Part shown: positions 54,266-64,000 of the stretch, piece after piece
How positions within the stretch are numbered: the first letter of the stretch is position 1
How the letters are laid out: every line of letters begins with the position of its first letter
Notes under the pieces: model-generated
What the model saw: only the letters and a program-made list of their open reading frames with translations
The model's database searches: none
Told to the model about the DNA's origin: nothing
DNA from: Undaria pinnatifida
Taxonomy: Eukaryota; Sar; Phaeophyceae; Laminariales; Alariaceae
DNA: 64,000 nt
Direction: 5' to 3'
Assembly: GCA_012845835.1 (NCBI GenBank)
Contig: JABAKD010000005.1
Coordinates: 6,948,655 to 7,012,654, forward strand
Translations under genes and position numbers: made by a program

Positions 54266-56780
54266 CCCCCTCCGCCCCCCCCCGGCGTCTCGAAAGGGAT
54301 GGGTGGCCAATGTTCCATGACTAAGGCAAGAAAAATATGAGTACGTCCTCCACCCCCCACCCCCGGACTGCAAAATAATAGTTAAATAATGGTGACATTG
54401 CGTACCCAAGAAAACACCAACAAAAAAAAAAAGTGCTCTGCACCCCGCGGCAGGAAGGAATTCGGACAGCGTAGCTCTTCGTCATGGCGGTGCATAGATA
54501 CCGGTCAGTGCGGCATGAATGGCATCTGAACAACGAGCGCCGACACCTGGGGTACACGCCAAAAAGAGAAAACGACACCACACGCCAAAAAGAGGTCAGA
54601 GCGGAAAACAAACCGGCGCGCTGTGATCACAGGACGAACTAAGAAAAACGTCACTTTTTCCTTCTTTTCAGTTGTTTTTTGTAACCCCCCCCCCACCCTT
54701 CCCCTGCCTAGAGGCCCTAGACAGTGGGGGTCTCTATAATCAAGTGAAAAACAGAAGCAAAAGTTTTCTCTTACTTCGTCCATGGGGATCACAGCGCTCC
54801 GAATAGTTTTTCATTGTGATCATTTTCGGTGTGTGGTGTCGTTTTCTCTTTTTTTCGTGTGCCCCTGCGACACCCATACATACAGCAGCCAGCACCAATG
54901 ATGCTAGAAGACCGACCTCGTGGGCGCGCCAAGGCCTCTTTTGGCATTACTATATATTATACATATTTTAGTGTGGGGCAGGGGGACGGGTCAATCAGGT
55001 GGCCACACCGCGGTATCCTAACGTCTTGGGCTAGCAGCAACCAGTGCGAGAGCCTTCGTTTGTTTTTATCGAGGTCGCGTGTATCGTATCGCAGCAGGAC
55101 GCACTGTTTAGCCGCTGCATGCAAAGGATCGACCTATATCGACCTATCGTTCGGCCGAGAAAGCAAGGGTTTGCGGCCATTCCCAGCGAACGCATAAATC
55201 ACGATTCGTTGCATTTGCAAATGGGCAATACATTGTTGTGTTCTTGGCCTCATGCATGACAAATGCCCCCTTCCGGGTTAAATGGGCGACACGGTTGGAA
55301 AATAGGTGAAGCACAGGTAGTTGGAAAATAAGCGAGTGGATTTTTTTTTTTTTTTCAATCCTAAGGCGGATGGGGAAAAATAAACGCGAGTGGAGCGCTC
55401 GAACAAAATGCCAGGCGAGGCGGACTTGCACCCTCGTTTTATTCGACAAACTACTTGGAATTCGAGTTCGTGTGCATTTTCCAGTAGCTAACGGACTAAG
55501 GCACCGCGATCAGTTGTTTCGGCTCAAGCAAACGCGGGCAATGTAGACCATGTTGATTGATTTGACAGTGCTGTCGTCATCCCTGGCAGCAAGCAACCTT
55601 GTCAGCATCAGTGAATAAGAACTTGCTCTAGAGCGAGCTGCTGCGGTTCGAGTCGATACGGAAACATAGACCGTGTAGGTTGATACCGCTGTCGCCACCC
55701 CCCCGCACCAGACTTGTCCGCAGGATAGCAAATCAACCGAGGGTCGTCCAGCCAGTGATAAACCACAACGGACGTTATGCACAACGGAGCACCACGCTAT
55801 TAATAGCAGCAGCTTCTACAACGATATCACTATGAGGCTGCATCATCATCGTCAGCAACACCAGCAGCATTACTGCTATTAGTATCGGCGACAGCATAAT
55901 CGTCAGTAACAGCAACAGCGTCAGCATCAGCAGCGCAAGAACGATCGCCCACCTGTCTACGTTCAAAAACCATAACAAAAAATCTGTTCAAACTTCACTG
56001 ATTAGACAACCTTCGCAGTGACGCACTTGTGTTCGTTATTACTGTAGGCTTAACGCACGCATCCAACCCCGACAACCCCCCCTCCCCCCCTCGCCCTATC
56101 GCTACGATAATTGGTGGAAAACTAACAAACGACGCTGGGAGCTACACCGTGGCGAATCGGCATATCCGTCAATTGCAAGCGCACCCAACCCCGACAATAA
56201 CCCCCCCCCAGGTCTACGGTCTCAAGACTACAGTCATGCATGACAAATAGTGCGGCCCGCTCCCGTCTCCCTACCGCAACGACCAACGATGGAAACCCGA
56301 CAACGAACGCCGGGAGAGACGGCGGTGAGGGAGCAGGCTGACCGAGCAAGGTCAACCACGACAACATTCGCAATCGAAGCAGGAACGGTCGAATGCTGTT
56401 GTTTCGACTAGGCAAAGCAGGCCCCAATACCTCGGTGACTTGCTGTGCTGCCGTACGCAACACGCTGCTGACTGCTAACGGCACAATCCTTACACCATTT
56501 CGTATTCACTCGGACATAGCGAGAAAACACATTAGCGGCACACGACAAGAAAAACAAACAAACAAACAAAAGAAAATATACGACAACTAAAAGAAGAGCA
56601 AAGCTTCAGTCGTTTCGATCATGGAGGCAAAACGACACGATACGTACGTGCCTCGCACGATTTTTATGTCACTGAAACAGCGGTACTTCCGTATCGACAC
56701 ACAACTTCGTCAAGCGAAAGGAAGCAAGGGAAGGAAGACGGACGGACGGGGGGTAAGGATGGAGGGGACACCACCCGCCG
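54266..56780. other. Spacer downstream of ARPC2, no gene recognised
   Basis: A-run near 54420, G/C-homopolymers, short CAG/ATC-rich stretch ~55810-55930. No coding region supported apart from the truncated retroposon at 55341-55385. Confidence 0.5.
55341..55385 (-). mobile_element. 5'-truncated short A-tailed retroposon, copy 4, with 9-bp target duplication
   Basis: T-run then CCTAAGGCGGATGGGGAAAAATAAA, ending where the other copies continue with GCTTTAGC. The 9-bp GCGAGTGGA occurs immediately before (55332-55340) and immediately after (55386-55394), a clear target-site duplication. Confidence 0.85.
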
Positions 56781-56996
56781 TTATCCTCGGTTGAAGGCGC
56801 GGCCTTGCGCGGTCTTCTTGACCTTGGCCTCCTCCTCCGGAACTGCCCGGTTCAACACTGCCAAGCAACAGCCGAACACCCCCCAATGACGGGCCAGCAG
56901 GAGCATCAGCGGTAGTATCGAAAAGGGCGCCGAAGAAAGAAGTCCAGGGCAGCAACAAAGCCAGTGTCCAAACGGCGGCAAAGGAAGGAGTCCAGG

Positions 56997-57040
<44 letters not shown>

Positions 57041-60000
57041 AACCGGGCGACGAAAAAAAGCCGACGAGGAGTGGTGGACGGGGGGGGGGGCACGAAGAGG
57101 GACAGAGGGGGAAAGGAGACGTCAATGCCATCGAAGACCTAGCTATGACATTTTTCAAACCAAACACCCGAAAAAGCGATATCTTACAGAGTAAACATTG
57201 ATCGTTTAAAGTGGACAGGGCAGAGGGAGTCAATTGCGTTTAAAAACATGAAAAAAACCCATACTTCTAGCAGATCTTCTAGTTGTGGAAAGGTTCTGAA
57301 CAGGCGTTGCGCTGCCGCCGCCACGGCCGCTGGAGACCGCGGCAGCTTGCGCTGCTGTTGGAAGCAACCGAATCCGAATCCGACTCACCCTGCAGCAGGC
57401 CAACCACCCTCTTCCGCATGCGCATGTGCATGTACGTCTTGGTGGCCTTGAGGTGGTAGTGCAGGTACTGGCGGAAGCCAGTTAGCAACGTCACCGTCTT
57501 CTCCTGCCGCCCCCGGTCCACGTGCTGAGGGAAGATAACTGTTCACGTTTCCCGCCGCAAAAAGCAAGCAAAAAAATGGGAGGGGTGCAAAAGTTTCAGT
57601 TTCGGACGCTGTTTCGATTTCAACTTCGGTTTCGGTGGCAGTGTCGATTTCGGCTTCTTGTTCTCTGCGTCTGTCTGCCTAACCCCCTCCCGGTCCTATC
57701 TTACAACTCCCTCTATCCTGGTAACTAATTGTATTTCCACGTTCGTGTATGGTGGTGGTCGGCGAGCGCCTGCTGAAGCTATGTACACGTGCACCTTCAT
57801 GCATCCCTGGTCATACATGTCATACATCTGACTGATGCAGCATCATTCCGGATTAGCTTGACAGCTACCCGCGCTACCGCTACTGGAGCAATATCCATCT
57901 GTCATACGGAACCAAATCTAACAGTTCTCGAGTTTTCGTTCATGTCTCTCACCGAAGCTGAGGAATCCCACAGGCCGCTGTCCCCTTTGCATGGGCATGC
58001 TTCGCAACTCCAGCGGAGCCTCGGGGGTAAAGGTGCAAGGCGGCGAGTTGTTGGCTACTCGCTGGGCGTCCACGAACTCCATAAGAAACGACTGCGGGAA
58101 ACAAAAAAAAATTACGCAGGAGAAGCGCGAGGCGACACACGGGAGGGTAAGGTAACGCAACGTAACATGGGGCAAGATAAGGTACGGTACGGTACGGAAC
58201 GGTACGGTAAGGTAAGGTAAGGTAAGGTAAGGTGAGGCAAGGTGAGGTAAGGTAAGGTGAGGTAAGGTAAGGTACGGTGAGGTAAGGTGAGGTGAGGAAA
58301 AGTAAGGTGAGGTGAGGTAAGGCAAGGCAAGGCAAGGCAAGGCAAGGCAAGACAAAGTAAGGTAAGGCAATACAAGGTAAGGTAAGGCAAGGTAAGGCAC
58401 GGTACGGTAAGGTACGGTAAGCTAAGGTAGGGTAAGGTAAGGTGACATAAGGTAAGCTAAGGCAACGCAATGTAACGTACGGCACGGTGGGGCAAAGTAA
58501 GGTGAGGCAAGGCAAAGCAACGTAAGGCCATAAGAAATAAGGCAACGAAAACAAACGATCCGCAAGGGGATGCACAGTATAAGGGGGTGTAAGGCAACGT
58601 AACTGGATGAACGGTAAATAAAGGTATCGCGGGGGCACCGCAGGGCAACCTAAGGAAGGGTATGGCCGCGCAAACCAGAGCACGAGAACGCAAGGTAACG
58701 TCAGTCGGGGTAACACAAGGTAACATGAGGCAGCCTAACCCTGACGTAATGCGCGTGACGCGGAGGTACCTGGTTGGACGGAATGGCTTGGCTGGCTGCT
58801 GAGAAAATTGGTGGCCATGGTAAGTACCTGGCTAATTCTACGTGCAAGGGAGTGCGGTACCTAAAGCCATATGACGGACGGAAAAAAGGAGAGAGGAAGG
58901 CATGCGATTTTTCGTATCTTGCTAATGTACGAGTTGCAGTACCACCACCAGCAGCTCTCCCCTCCTCACGGGGAAGCAGCACATAATGTAGGGCGGACCG
59001 CTCCCACCTTTGCGATAGCCCTCTCGTCAGCCTCCGGGAAGTCAATGGCGAAGATTACCGTCACGCGGTCCGCCTGGAAAAACCGCCGAACAGTCGCGGG
59101 AAAAGGTGCGAAAAAATCGTGGCAAAAAGTCGCCAAACATACACACATTTTTCACATTTACCCTGTAGAATGTAAACGCACGAGAGTGAATCCAAAGAAA
59201 TTTCAAGGAAGCTTACCGACACTTGAACTGTCAACGAAAAGTCCAATCAGCATGCAAGTAATTAGGCTCTAACTTCGGCATTGAATAAAAACAAACATAA
59301 GAGTATTCTACTAACGCGGGGGAAGGGTTGGGCAGAGAGCACGAGGCGATCTCGTTCGAGGTCTCCAACCACCGCCAACAGGCGCGCCGCCGACCAATGG
59401 TTTTATCAAGAACCGATAATTAATCATCAGCAAGTGCCAACAATCGATAAGCATTCACCAAAACAACCATCACCCACGTTATTAACATTACTACTGTATA
59501 TAGTGTAACAGAAACCGCAACTATTACTGCAAACTTGGCACGTAACAAGCTTCTGTATGCAGTACACTACACCAACGACCTCCACATGAAGACAAGCCCT
59601 GCAAGATATCGATCGCAAACAATTACCGTCTAGTGCGCCGTCTACTACTCGCGTAAAAAAAAGGGAGCAAACCAATAAACACAAACCAAGATAGAAAAAA
59701 GCCGTAAGACGGAAGACAAGCGACAAAATAAAATAACATAACTTGTATGCGCAGAAAAACAGCTGCCCCCGCCCCCCCCCCGCCCCTCGCCCTCATACCC
59801 GTTTCCCCCCCATTCGCCCAGAGCAACATCACCCACCCCAGCAACATAGCAGCGTTACCTGGGGCACAATGTAGAGCATCTCCTTCTTTCGCCACGGAAT
59901 CGCCGAGGGCCCGATGCTCCCGCCCCGCCCCTCCCGCAGCGCGTCGAACGCCCGGTCAAAGGGCGCGCCAATCAGGTTGCGCTTCAGCTCCGTCAAACTG

Positions 60001-61337
60001 TTCTCGATCGTCAAAATAAAAAATAGGTATGATACACGTCAGCAATGAGTTATCTCATTTAATAAATAGGTCGCTACTCAACTTGAGCTTTGTAACCCGC
60101 ACCAGCAGGAGTACCACTGCCAGAATCATCACCCCCACCACGACCGCGACCAACAGTAACACCTCAACCACCACCACCACCTCCGCCACCACCACCACCA
60201 CCACCACTACCACCCGCACTCCGACCCCTCCCACCCCCCCCCGACCCCACCACAACTAGCCTTACGCCCACCAACCCACGCACACTACCATCTCGGCCCA
60301 CCTCTTGAGTAGCTGGTCCGGCGCCATGGTAGGGTTGTCGAGGTCAATGGTGAGCGTGAGGTTGTGCCCTGGTCGCGTCTCGGGTGCCACCATCCCCTTG
60401 TACCGATTCGACAGCATGTCCGCAGCACCGTTGCTGACGAAAAAAACAGAGAGGCATGTTCGCGGGGTGGGGAAAGGGTGGGGAGGGGGGAGGGGAGGTA
60501 AAGCGGGGCCTCTTGGGGGTGTGTGGGAGGGGGGAGTAAACCTTGTGGGGACAGAAGTAGGCTTTAAACATTTTGATGCACGCGTTTAACAAGAAATAAT
60601 TGACAATCAAATCGCCCCCCTCCACTCTCTCCCCCCAGAGAACATATTCGAATGGACCAACCAGATCACCCCCATCCCTCCGCACCCCCCCCCCCCCCCC
60701 CCAGCCTGACCTGGAGATCTCCTTCCAGCCGCTCATGGAGATGGACAGCTGCATCGTGTTTAGGCTGTCTGGGGGTACCTGACGCCGCGAGCCGGAGATA
60801 GAAGGGAGGGGGGGGGCGTGGGGACATGGGGGAAGGGGGGAGGGGGAACGGAGGGGGGGGAACGGAGGGGGTGCGGGTGCGGTGTAGGGAAGGGAGAGAG
60901 GGAGAGAGGGGAGGGAGATAAGGTAAGGATTCGCGGGAGGCGATTGAGAGTGAAGGGAGTGAGGGGCGGGACGGACGGTTAGAGGGTAGGGGATTGGAGG
61001 CATAAATAGGGGGTGGGTGGGTGGGTGGGGGGGGGGGGGGGGGGGAGAGGGGGCGAGGGGAGGGAGGGGGTGGGGAGGGGTAGAGAAGTCCTCCCGAAAG
61101 CAAACTGTTACAACATATTAATACTATAGTGAGAAAACACGAAACCTCTTGAAACATCTGGCCCAGCAAAGCAACTGCTGGCATTATTAGCAGTTTCATA
61201 TGAAATACCTTCAATGTGTACATGGCATCGTCGAAGTCGGCGACCTTGAGCTCGCACGGCTCCCTCTTTCCTTCCGTCAGGCGAGGCCTGATGGCGTTTT
61301 CCAGTATGGGGTTGTAGCAGTCCAGAAAGATTTGACC
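56781..61337 (-). CDS. ARPC2: Arp2/3 complex subunit 2 (p34-Arc), 8 exons
   Basis: Exons in transcript order: 61209-61337, 60711-60778, 60302-60433, 59859-59997, 59008-59073, 57953-58091, 57389-57538, 56781-56857. Phases agree and total 300 codons with the TAA stop, the usual length of the family. ARPC2 pairs with ARPC4 to form the core of the Arp2/3 complex, which nucleates branched actin filaments. Motifs in order: GQIFLDCYNPILENAI, KVADFDDAMYTLK, MQLSISMSGWKEISS, GAADMLSNRYKGM, LTELKRNLIGAPFDRAF, EMLYIVPQ, ADRVTVIFAIDFPEADERAI, SFLMEFVDAQR, APLELR, VGFLSFVIFPQHV, LLTGFRQYLHYHLKATKTYM, then VLNRAVPEEEAKVKK to the end. The initiator ATG is not in the first exon found (acceptor CAG just upstream), so a tiny 5' exon remains unplaced. 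Intron 57.95<->59.0 kb carries the GGTAAG array. Confidence 0.9.
58150..58545. repeat. (GGTAA/GGCAA)n pentanucleotide array in an ARPC2 intron
   Basis: Degenerate tandem GGTAAG, GGTGAG, GGCAAG and GGTACG units on the + strand. Because ARPC2 is on the minus strand, the transcript carries the complement (CTTACC-type). The long minus-strand frame of up to 255 residues over it (LTLPYLTLP-like) is an artefact. Confidence 0.95.
60470..61090. repeat. G-rich low-complexity ARPC2 introns
   Basis: GGGGA/GGGAGA-type tracts on the + strand (~60470-60530, ~60800-60920 and ~61010-61080), i.e. C/T-rich polypyrimidine in the ARPC2 transcript. Confidence 0.8.
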
Positions 61338-61507
61338 CTGTCGACCGATGGACGGACGCGCGTGCCATACAGAACAGCAGGACGACAAGAACCAATTACA
61401 CGCTAACGATCACAAAGCACAGGGTACAGGGCACACACGCAAATAGCACATATAATGTATTATACCACTGGACGGAAACGTAAGGACCGTGTGGGTGTCA
61501 TACTACA

Positions 61508-61607
61508 TTTTTTTTTTTTTTTTTTTTTTTTTCATCCTCCGGCGGATGGGGAAAAATAAAGCTTTAGCTCACCACACTTCCACGTATTTTCTTACGCGTC
61601 GTGTGTC
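61508..61607 (-). mobile_element. Short A-tailed retroposon (SINE-like), copy 3
   Basis: 25-nt T-run then CATCCTCCGGCGGATGGGG, AAATAAAGCTTTAGCTCACC and CGCGTCGTGTGTC, nearly identical to the 27.5-kb copy. It lies about 170 bp upstream of the first ARPC2 exon found. Confidence 0.85.
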
Positions 61608-61974
61608 GATTTAACTCAGTTGCTTTCGCAGCCCAGCGCTAGCTGGCGCACCCTTCGGGTCTCATTGTAGGTATAGCGTAAGCTGTCCCTATCAGTGGTC
61701 TTCGTTACAACCCCGGCAGCGCAAGCTAACTGCAGTTTTCTCAAACGGCCGTTACACATCCCCAAGGAATGGTAGGAAACAGACCCCGTATGACTGACGA
61801 CAGATGACAGATGACCGACCACATATCACAGATCACAGACCACAATAGAGCACAGTTTTTGTCGCAAGGTGTGTGGGGGGAGAAAAAAGCAAGGAAAACG
61901 ACTTCGGACAACAAATGGGTATGTCTTAGGTTTTACATTATGTCGGTAACAAAACTAACAGCAATTTCGAAAAT

Positions 61975-62065
61975 ATTAGTGGGGGCATTTGGCCACACAA
62001 ATTCCACACGGATTTGGCTACACAAACTCCACACGGATTTTGCCACACAAATTCCACACGGAAAA
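61975..62065. repeat. Three ~27-bp tandem units
   Basis: (GGATTTGG)CCACACAAATTCCACAC repeated three times with minor changes. Confidence 0.85.
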
Positions 62066-62489
62066 ACACGAGGAAACGGCCAAGCAACCGTCTGAGATCA
62101 CAACACCGATTGATTGACAGACACAGCGACTACCGCAGGGCTCCAACGGCACGACACGCCCGACGGCCTACGATAAACTCAAGCAATGTCCCGACGAGGT
62201 TTCTGGATTCCTAGACGGCGGTCTGCGGAATCCGGTCACGGCTGCAGGTCGAACTCCGAGCGCAGCTTCGAGAACACCCGAAATTAAGCACAGTTTCGAG
62301 CACGTCCGAGGCTTCAAGATGCCTTTCCGGACAAGCTTAGCCCCAACCCTAACGCTGACCCCGACCCCAACCCTGGCCCATGTGGAGCTCTAGAACGAAA
62401 AACAAATGATTATTTCATATGTACTTGGTTGTAGACCGTCTGTGTGCAGTACTTTAAATTACACATAGTCATCTGCGTAATGATCATTC

Positions 62490-62585
62490 TCCACAGTTGT
62501 CTTCCTTTTTCCCCCCCGGTACATGCCTTGGTTTGTAACGCGCAGGGCGTTCATTCGTTCCGCATTCCCACTGCCCGCCGACTGC
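62490..62585 (-). mobile_element. SINE fragment
   Basis: CCCCCCCGGTACATGCCTT, GCGCAGGGCGTTCA, CGCATTCCCAC matches part of the SINE at 62842-63150 (CCCCCCCGGTGCGTGCCTT, GCGCAGGGGGATTCAGCATTCCCA) in the same orientation. Confidence 0.6.
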
Positions 62586-62841
62586 AAGCTCTTGCGCTTT
62601 CAGCGACCTCTTACCATTGGATCCCATTGATATTCAGAGGGAAACAATGTCGAACAACTAGAACGGTTGCAGCATCGGCCACACGAAGCAGCCAAGCGAA
62701 GGTAGTGTAGGGGATGCGCCGCACCGCAAGTGCAACGGCAGGAAAAGTGCGGCACGCCGCGCAGCATGATTTTGATCGTACTGCTTAACCGCTATCCTAG
62801 AAAGGTTGATAACTTCACACTTGTCGTTTTTGTAGATGGCC

Positions 62842-63150
62842 TTTTTTTTTTCTTTCTTTCAAGTCTCACTCGTACTTTCCAGCTTCTGGACAAAAGCCGT
62901 GGTCACACGTATCACCCATCTTCCCCCCCGGTGCGTGCCTTCATATTTATCGCGCAGGGGGATTCAGCATTCCCAACGTTTGTCGATTTTCGTCGGAATT
63001 TTGAAATCTCATGCCCTCGCGTTTTCTGCGGGTCAAATTTTGCGCAAGAAAGTCCCTGCGAGTACGAGTATGCACTCGTGGGGGCTCGAAGCAGCGAAAT
63101 CGACCTTAGCAGAGACTAGGTCAACCCGCTAGACCGTCGGGGTACCTAGG
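62842..63150 (-). mobile_element. tRNA-derived SINE (second subfamily), full-length copy
   Basis: On the minus strand: A-box-like CGGTCTAGCGG, B-box GCTTCGAGCCC, ACGAGTGCATACTCGTA, GCGAGGGCATGAG, TGTGACCACGGCTTTTGTCC and a terminal A-run (T-run at 62842). Matches 22283-22584 throughout. Confidence 0.8.
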
Positions 63151-64000
63151 TCCCACAAGGCTATTGGGGATTGGGACCGGTGATTAAGAGACAAACAAAA
63201 CGACCAGTGCGATCCTGTTAAGCCAAGCAGTTGCCAACAGTACAGGCACCACCATGCTGCACGCGTGTATGATTAGTACAGCTCCTTACACCGGAGTTCG
63301 GACACAACCCTTACCCCAGCAACCCGGGCTGGTTCGCGTGGCTGACGTAGAAGTTGTCGTTATTTCCGACATGTGTTTCTCTCTGCAGCCCCAAAAGCGC
63401 TAACAAGACGTAAATACGCCGAACAACAGACAAAACACACCTCTCGAGCAACCCTGGGTATCGGTATGTATTTCATGCACGGAATAATTAGACGCCGACA
63501 GGGCACACCCTGCACCCTGATCCCACGCCGACCAAAAACATAGCAAAATCGAGGTTCCACCAAACGGCCACAGCAAAACGCAACAGACACTCGTAAAACC
63601 AACGTGTGCAGGCTCCAACCTGAACGCAAGGTGGACGCGTGAAAACTTCCTACCGGTCGTGGGTGGTGAAATCGAACCTTACACGTTGGCCTACAGTAGA
63701 CCAACCCGACCCCATAGCCAACCCTTAACCGTAACCCGACCCGAACCCTTTGGGCTTTGGGAGGCTCAGGTCGGCAGTGGCAATCGCACTGCTACGCAAC
63801 GTGGTGGTGGTGTTCAGTTTTAAAAACCGGCCGGTTGAAAAAACAGCCTCGGCCAGTGAGTTTAAAGACCGTCAGGAAGTTTTGTGCCTTCCTCGTTCAG
63901 TTTTGGCGTATAGAAGCAGAGTAACGTTCGCAGATCTGTCCTGCAACAGGGCGAGGCCTCTCGGATCTCTCGGGGGAAGGAACGAAAAAACGAAAAAATG
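63150..64000. other. Right-edge spacer, no gene recognised
   Basis: Contains the diverged repeat at 63225-63390 shared with 18140-18320, and short CCCAACCC/CCCGACCC stretches near 63700-63750. Small open frames on the minus strand (63360-63704) match no family. Confidence 0.4.

Noticed and set aside
57949..58716. 255-residue minus-strand open frame (and overlapping frames of 89-160 residues)
   Set aside because: Pentamer-driven LTLPYL/LPCLAL text produced by the (GGTAA)n array; only its last part (57953-58091) is a true ARPC2 exon.

Overview
The window is nuclear DNA of an intron-rich eukaryote. Genes are split by long GT-AG introns (a few GC-AG), spacers are full of simple repeats, and several transposon classes are present. 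The split structure, a p34-Arc (ARPC2) gene, exon-modular ankyrin genes and a non-LTR retrotransposon whose translated text I associate from memory with Ectocarpus-type genomes point to a stramenopile alga, most likely a brown alga. That assignment is inference; no rRNA or organelle marker is present.

Layout. (1) 152-15182, + strand: the 3' part of an ankyrin-repeat gene, 11 exons, about 604 residues, ending in KAEL. Its introns hold a truncated LINE, a short A-tailed retroposon, a triplicated 270-bp repeat, pentanucleotide repeats and, repeatedly, decayed copies of the edges of neighbouring exons. (2) 15183-20140: gene-poor, with a GATCGG-type satellite and one tRNA-derived SINE. (3) 20143-25765, - strand: a complete or nearly complete TrmA/RumA-type RNA (uracil-5-)-methyltransferase in 8 exons. 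(4) 26.5-33.6 kb: repeat-rich (AGCTC-motif repeat, a mariner-like remnant carrying a retroposon insertion, a palindrome-rich TIR element, SINEs). (5) 33.6-35.2 kb: a dead PIF/Harbinger transposase. (6) 35.5-38.15 kb: about 18 copies of a roughly 100-bp unit in which each unit looks like a splice acceptor plus a 20-nt exon stub, followed by a large inverted duplication. (7) 41.7-52.05 kb: a 10.3-kb MULE with ~110-bp terminal inverted repeats, a ~16-exon transposase gene with intact-looking DDE residues and SWIM finger, an alanine-rich coiled-coil N-terminus, and nested MITEs. (8) 52.6-54.3 kb: a decayed LINE 3' half. (9) 56781-61337, - strand: ARPC2, the p34 subunit of the Arp2/3 complex, in 8 exons. 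(10) 61.5-64 kb: retroposons and SINEs.

The three host genes (ankyrin protein, RNA methyltransferase, ARPC2) are not an operon or pathway; they are ordinary independent nuclear genes separated by transposon-rich DNA. The most unusual theme is recurrent duplication of exon ends together with their splice sites. A second theme is intronic repeats that resemble splice signals: GGTAAG arrays in ARPC2 and the acceptor-like array at 35.5-38.15 kb. Exon coordinates were read by hand from splice consensus, phase agreement and family similarity; a one-base error is possible at individual borders.
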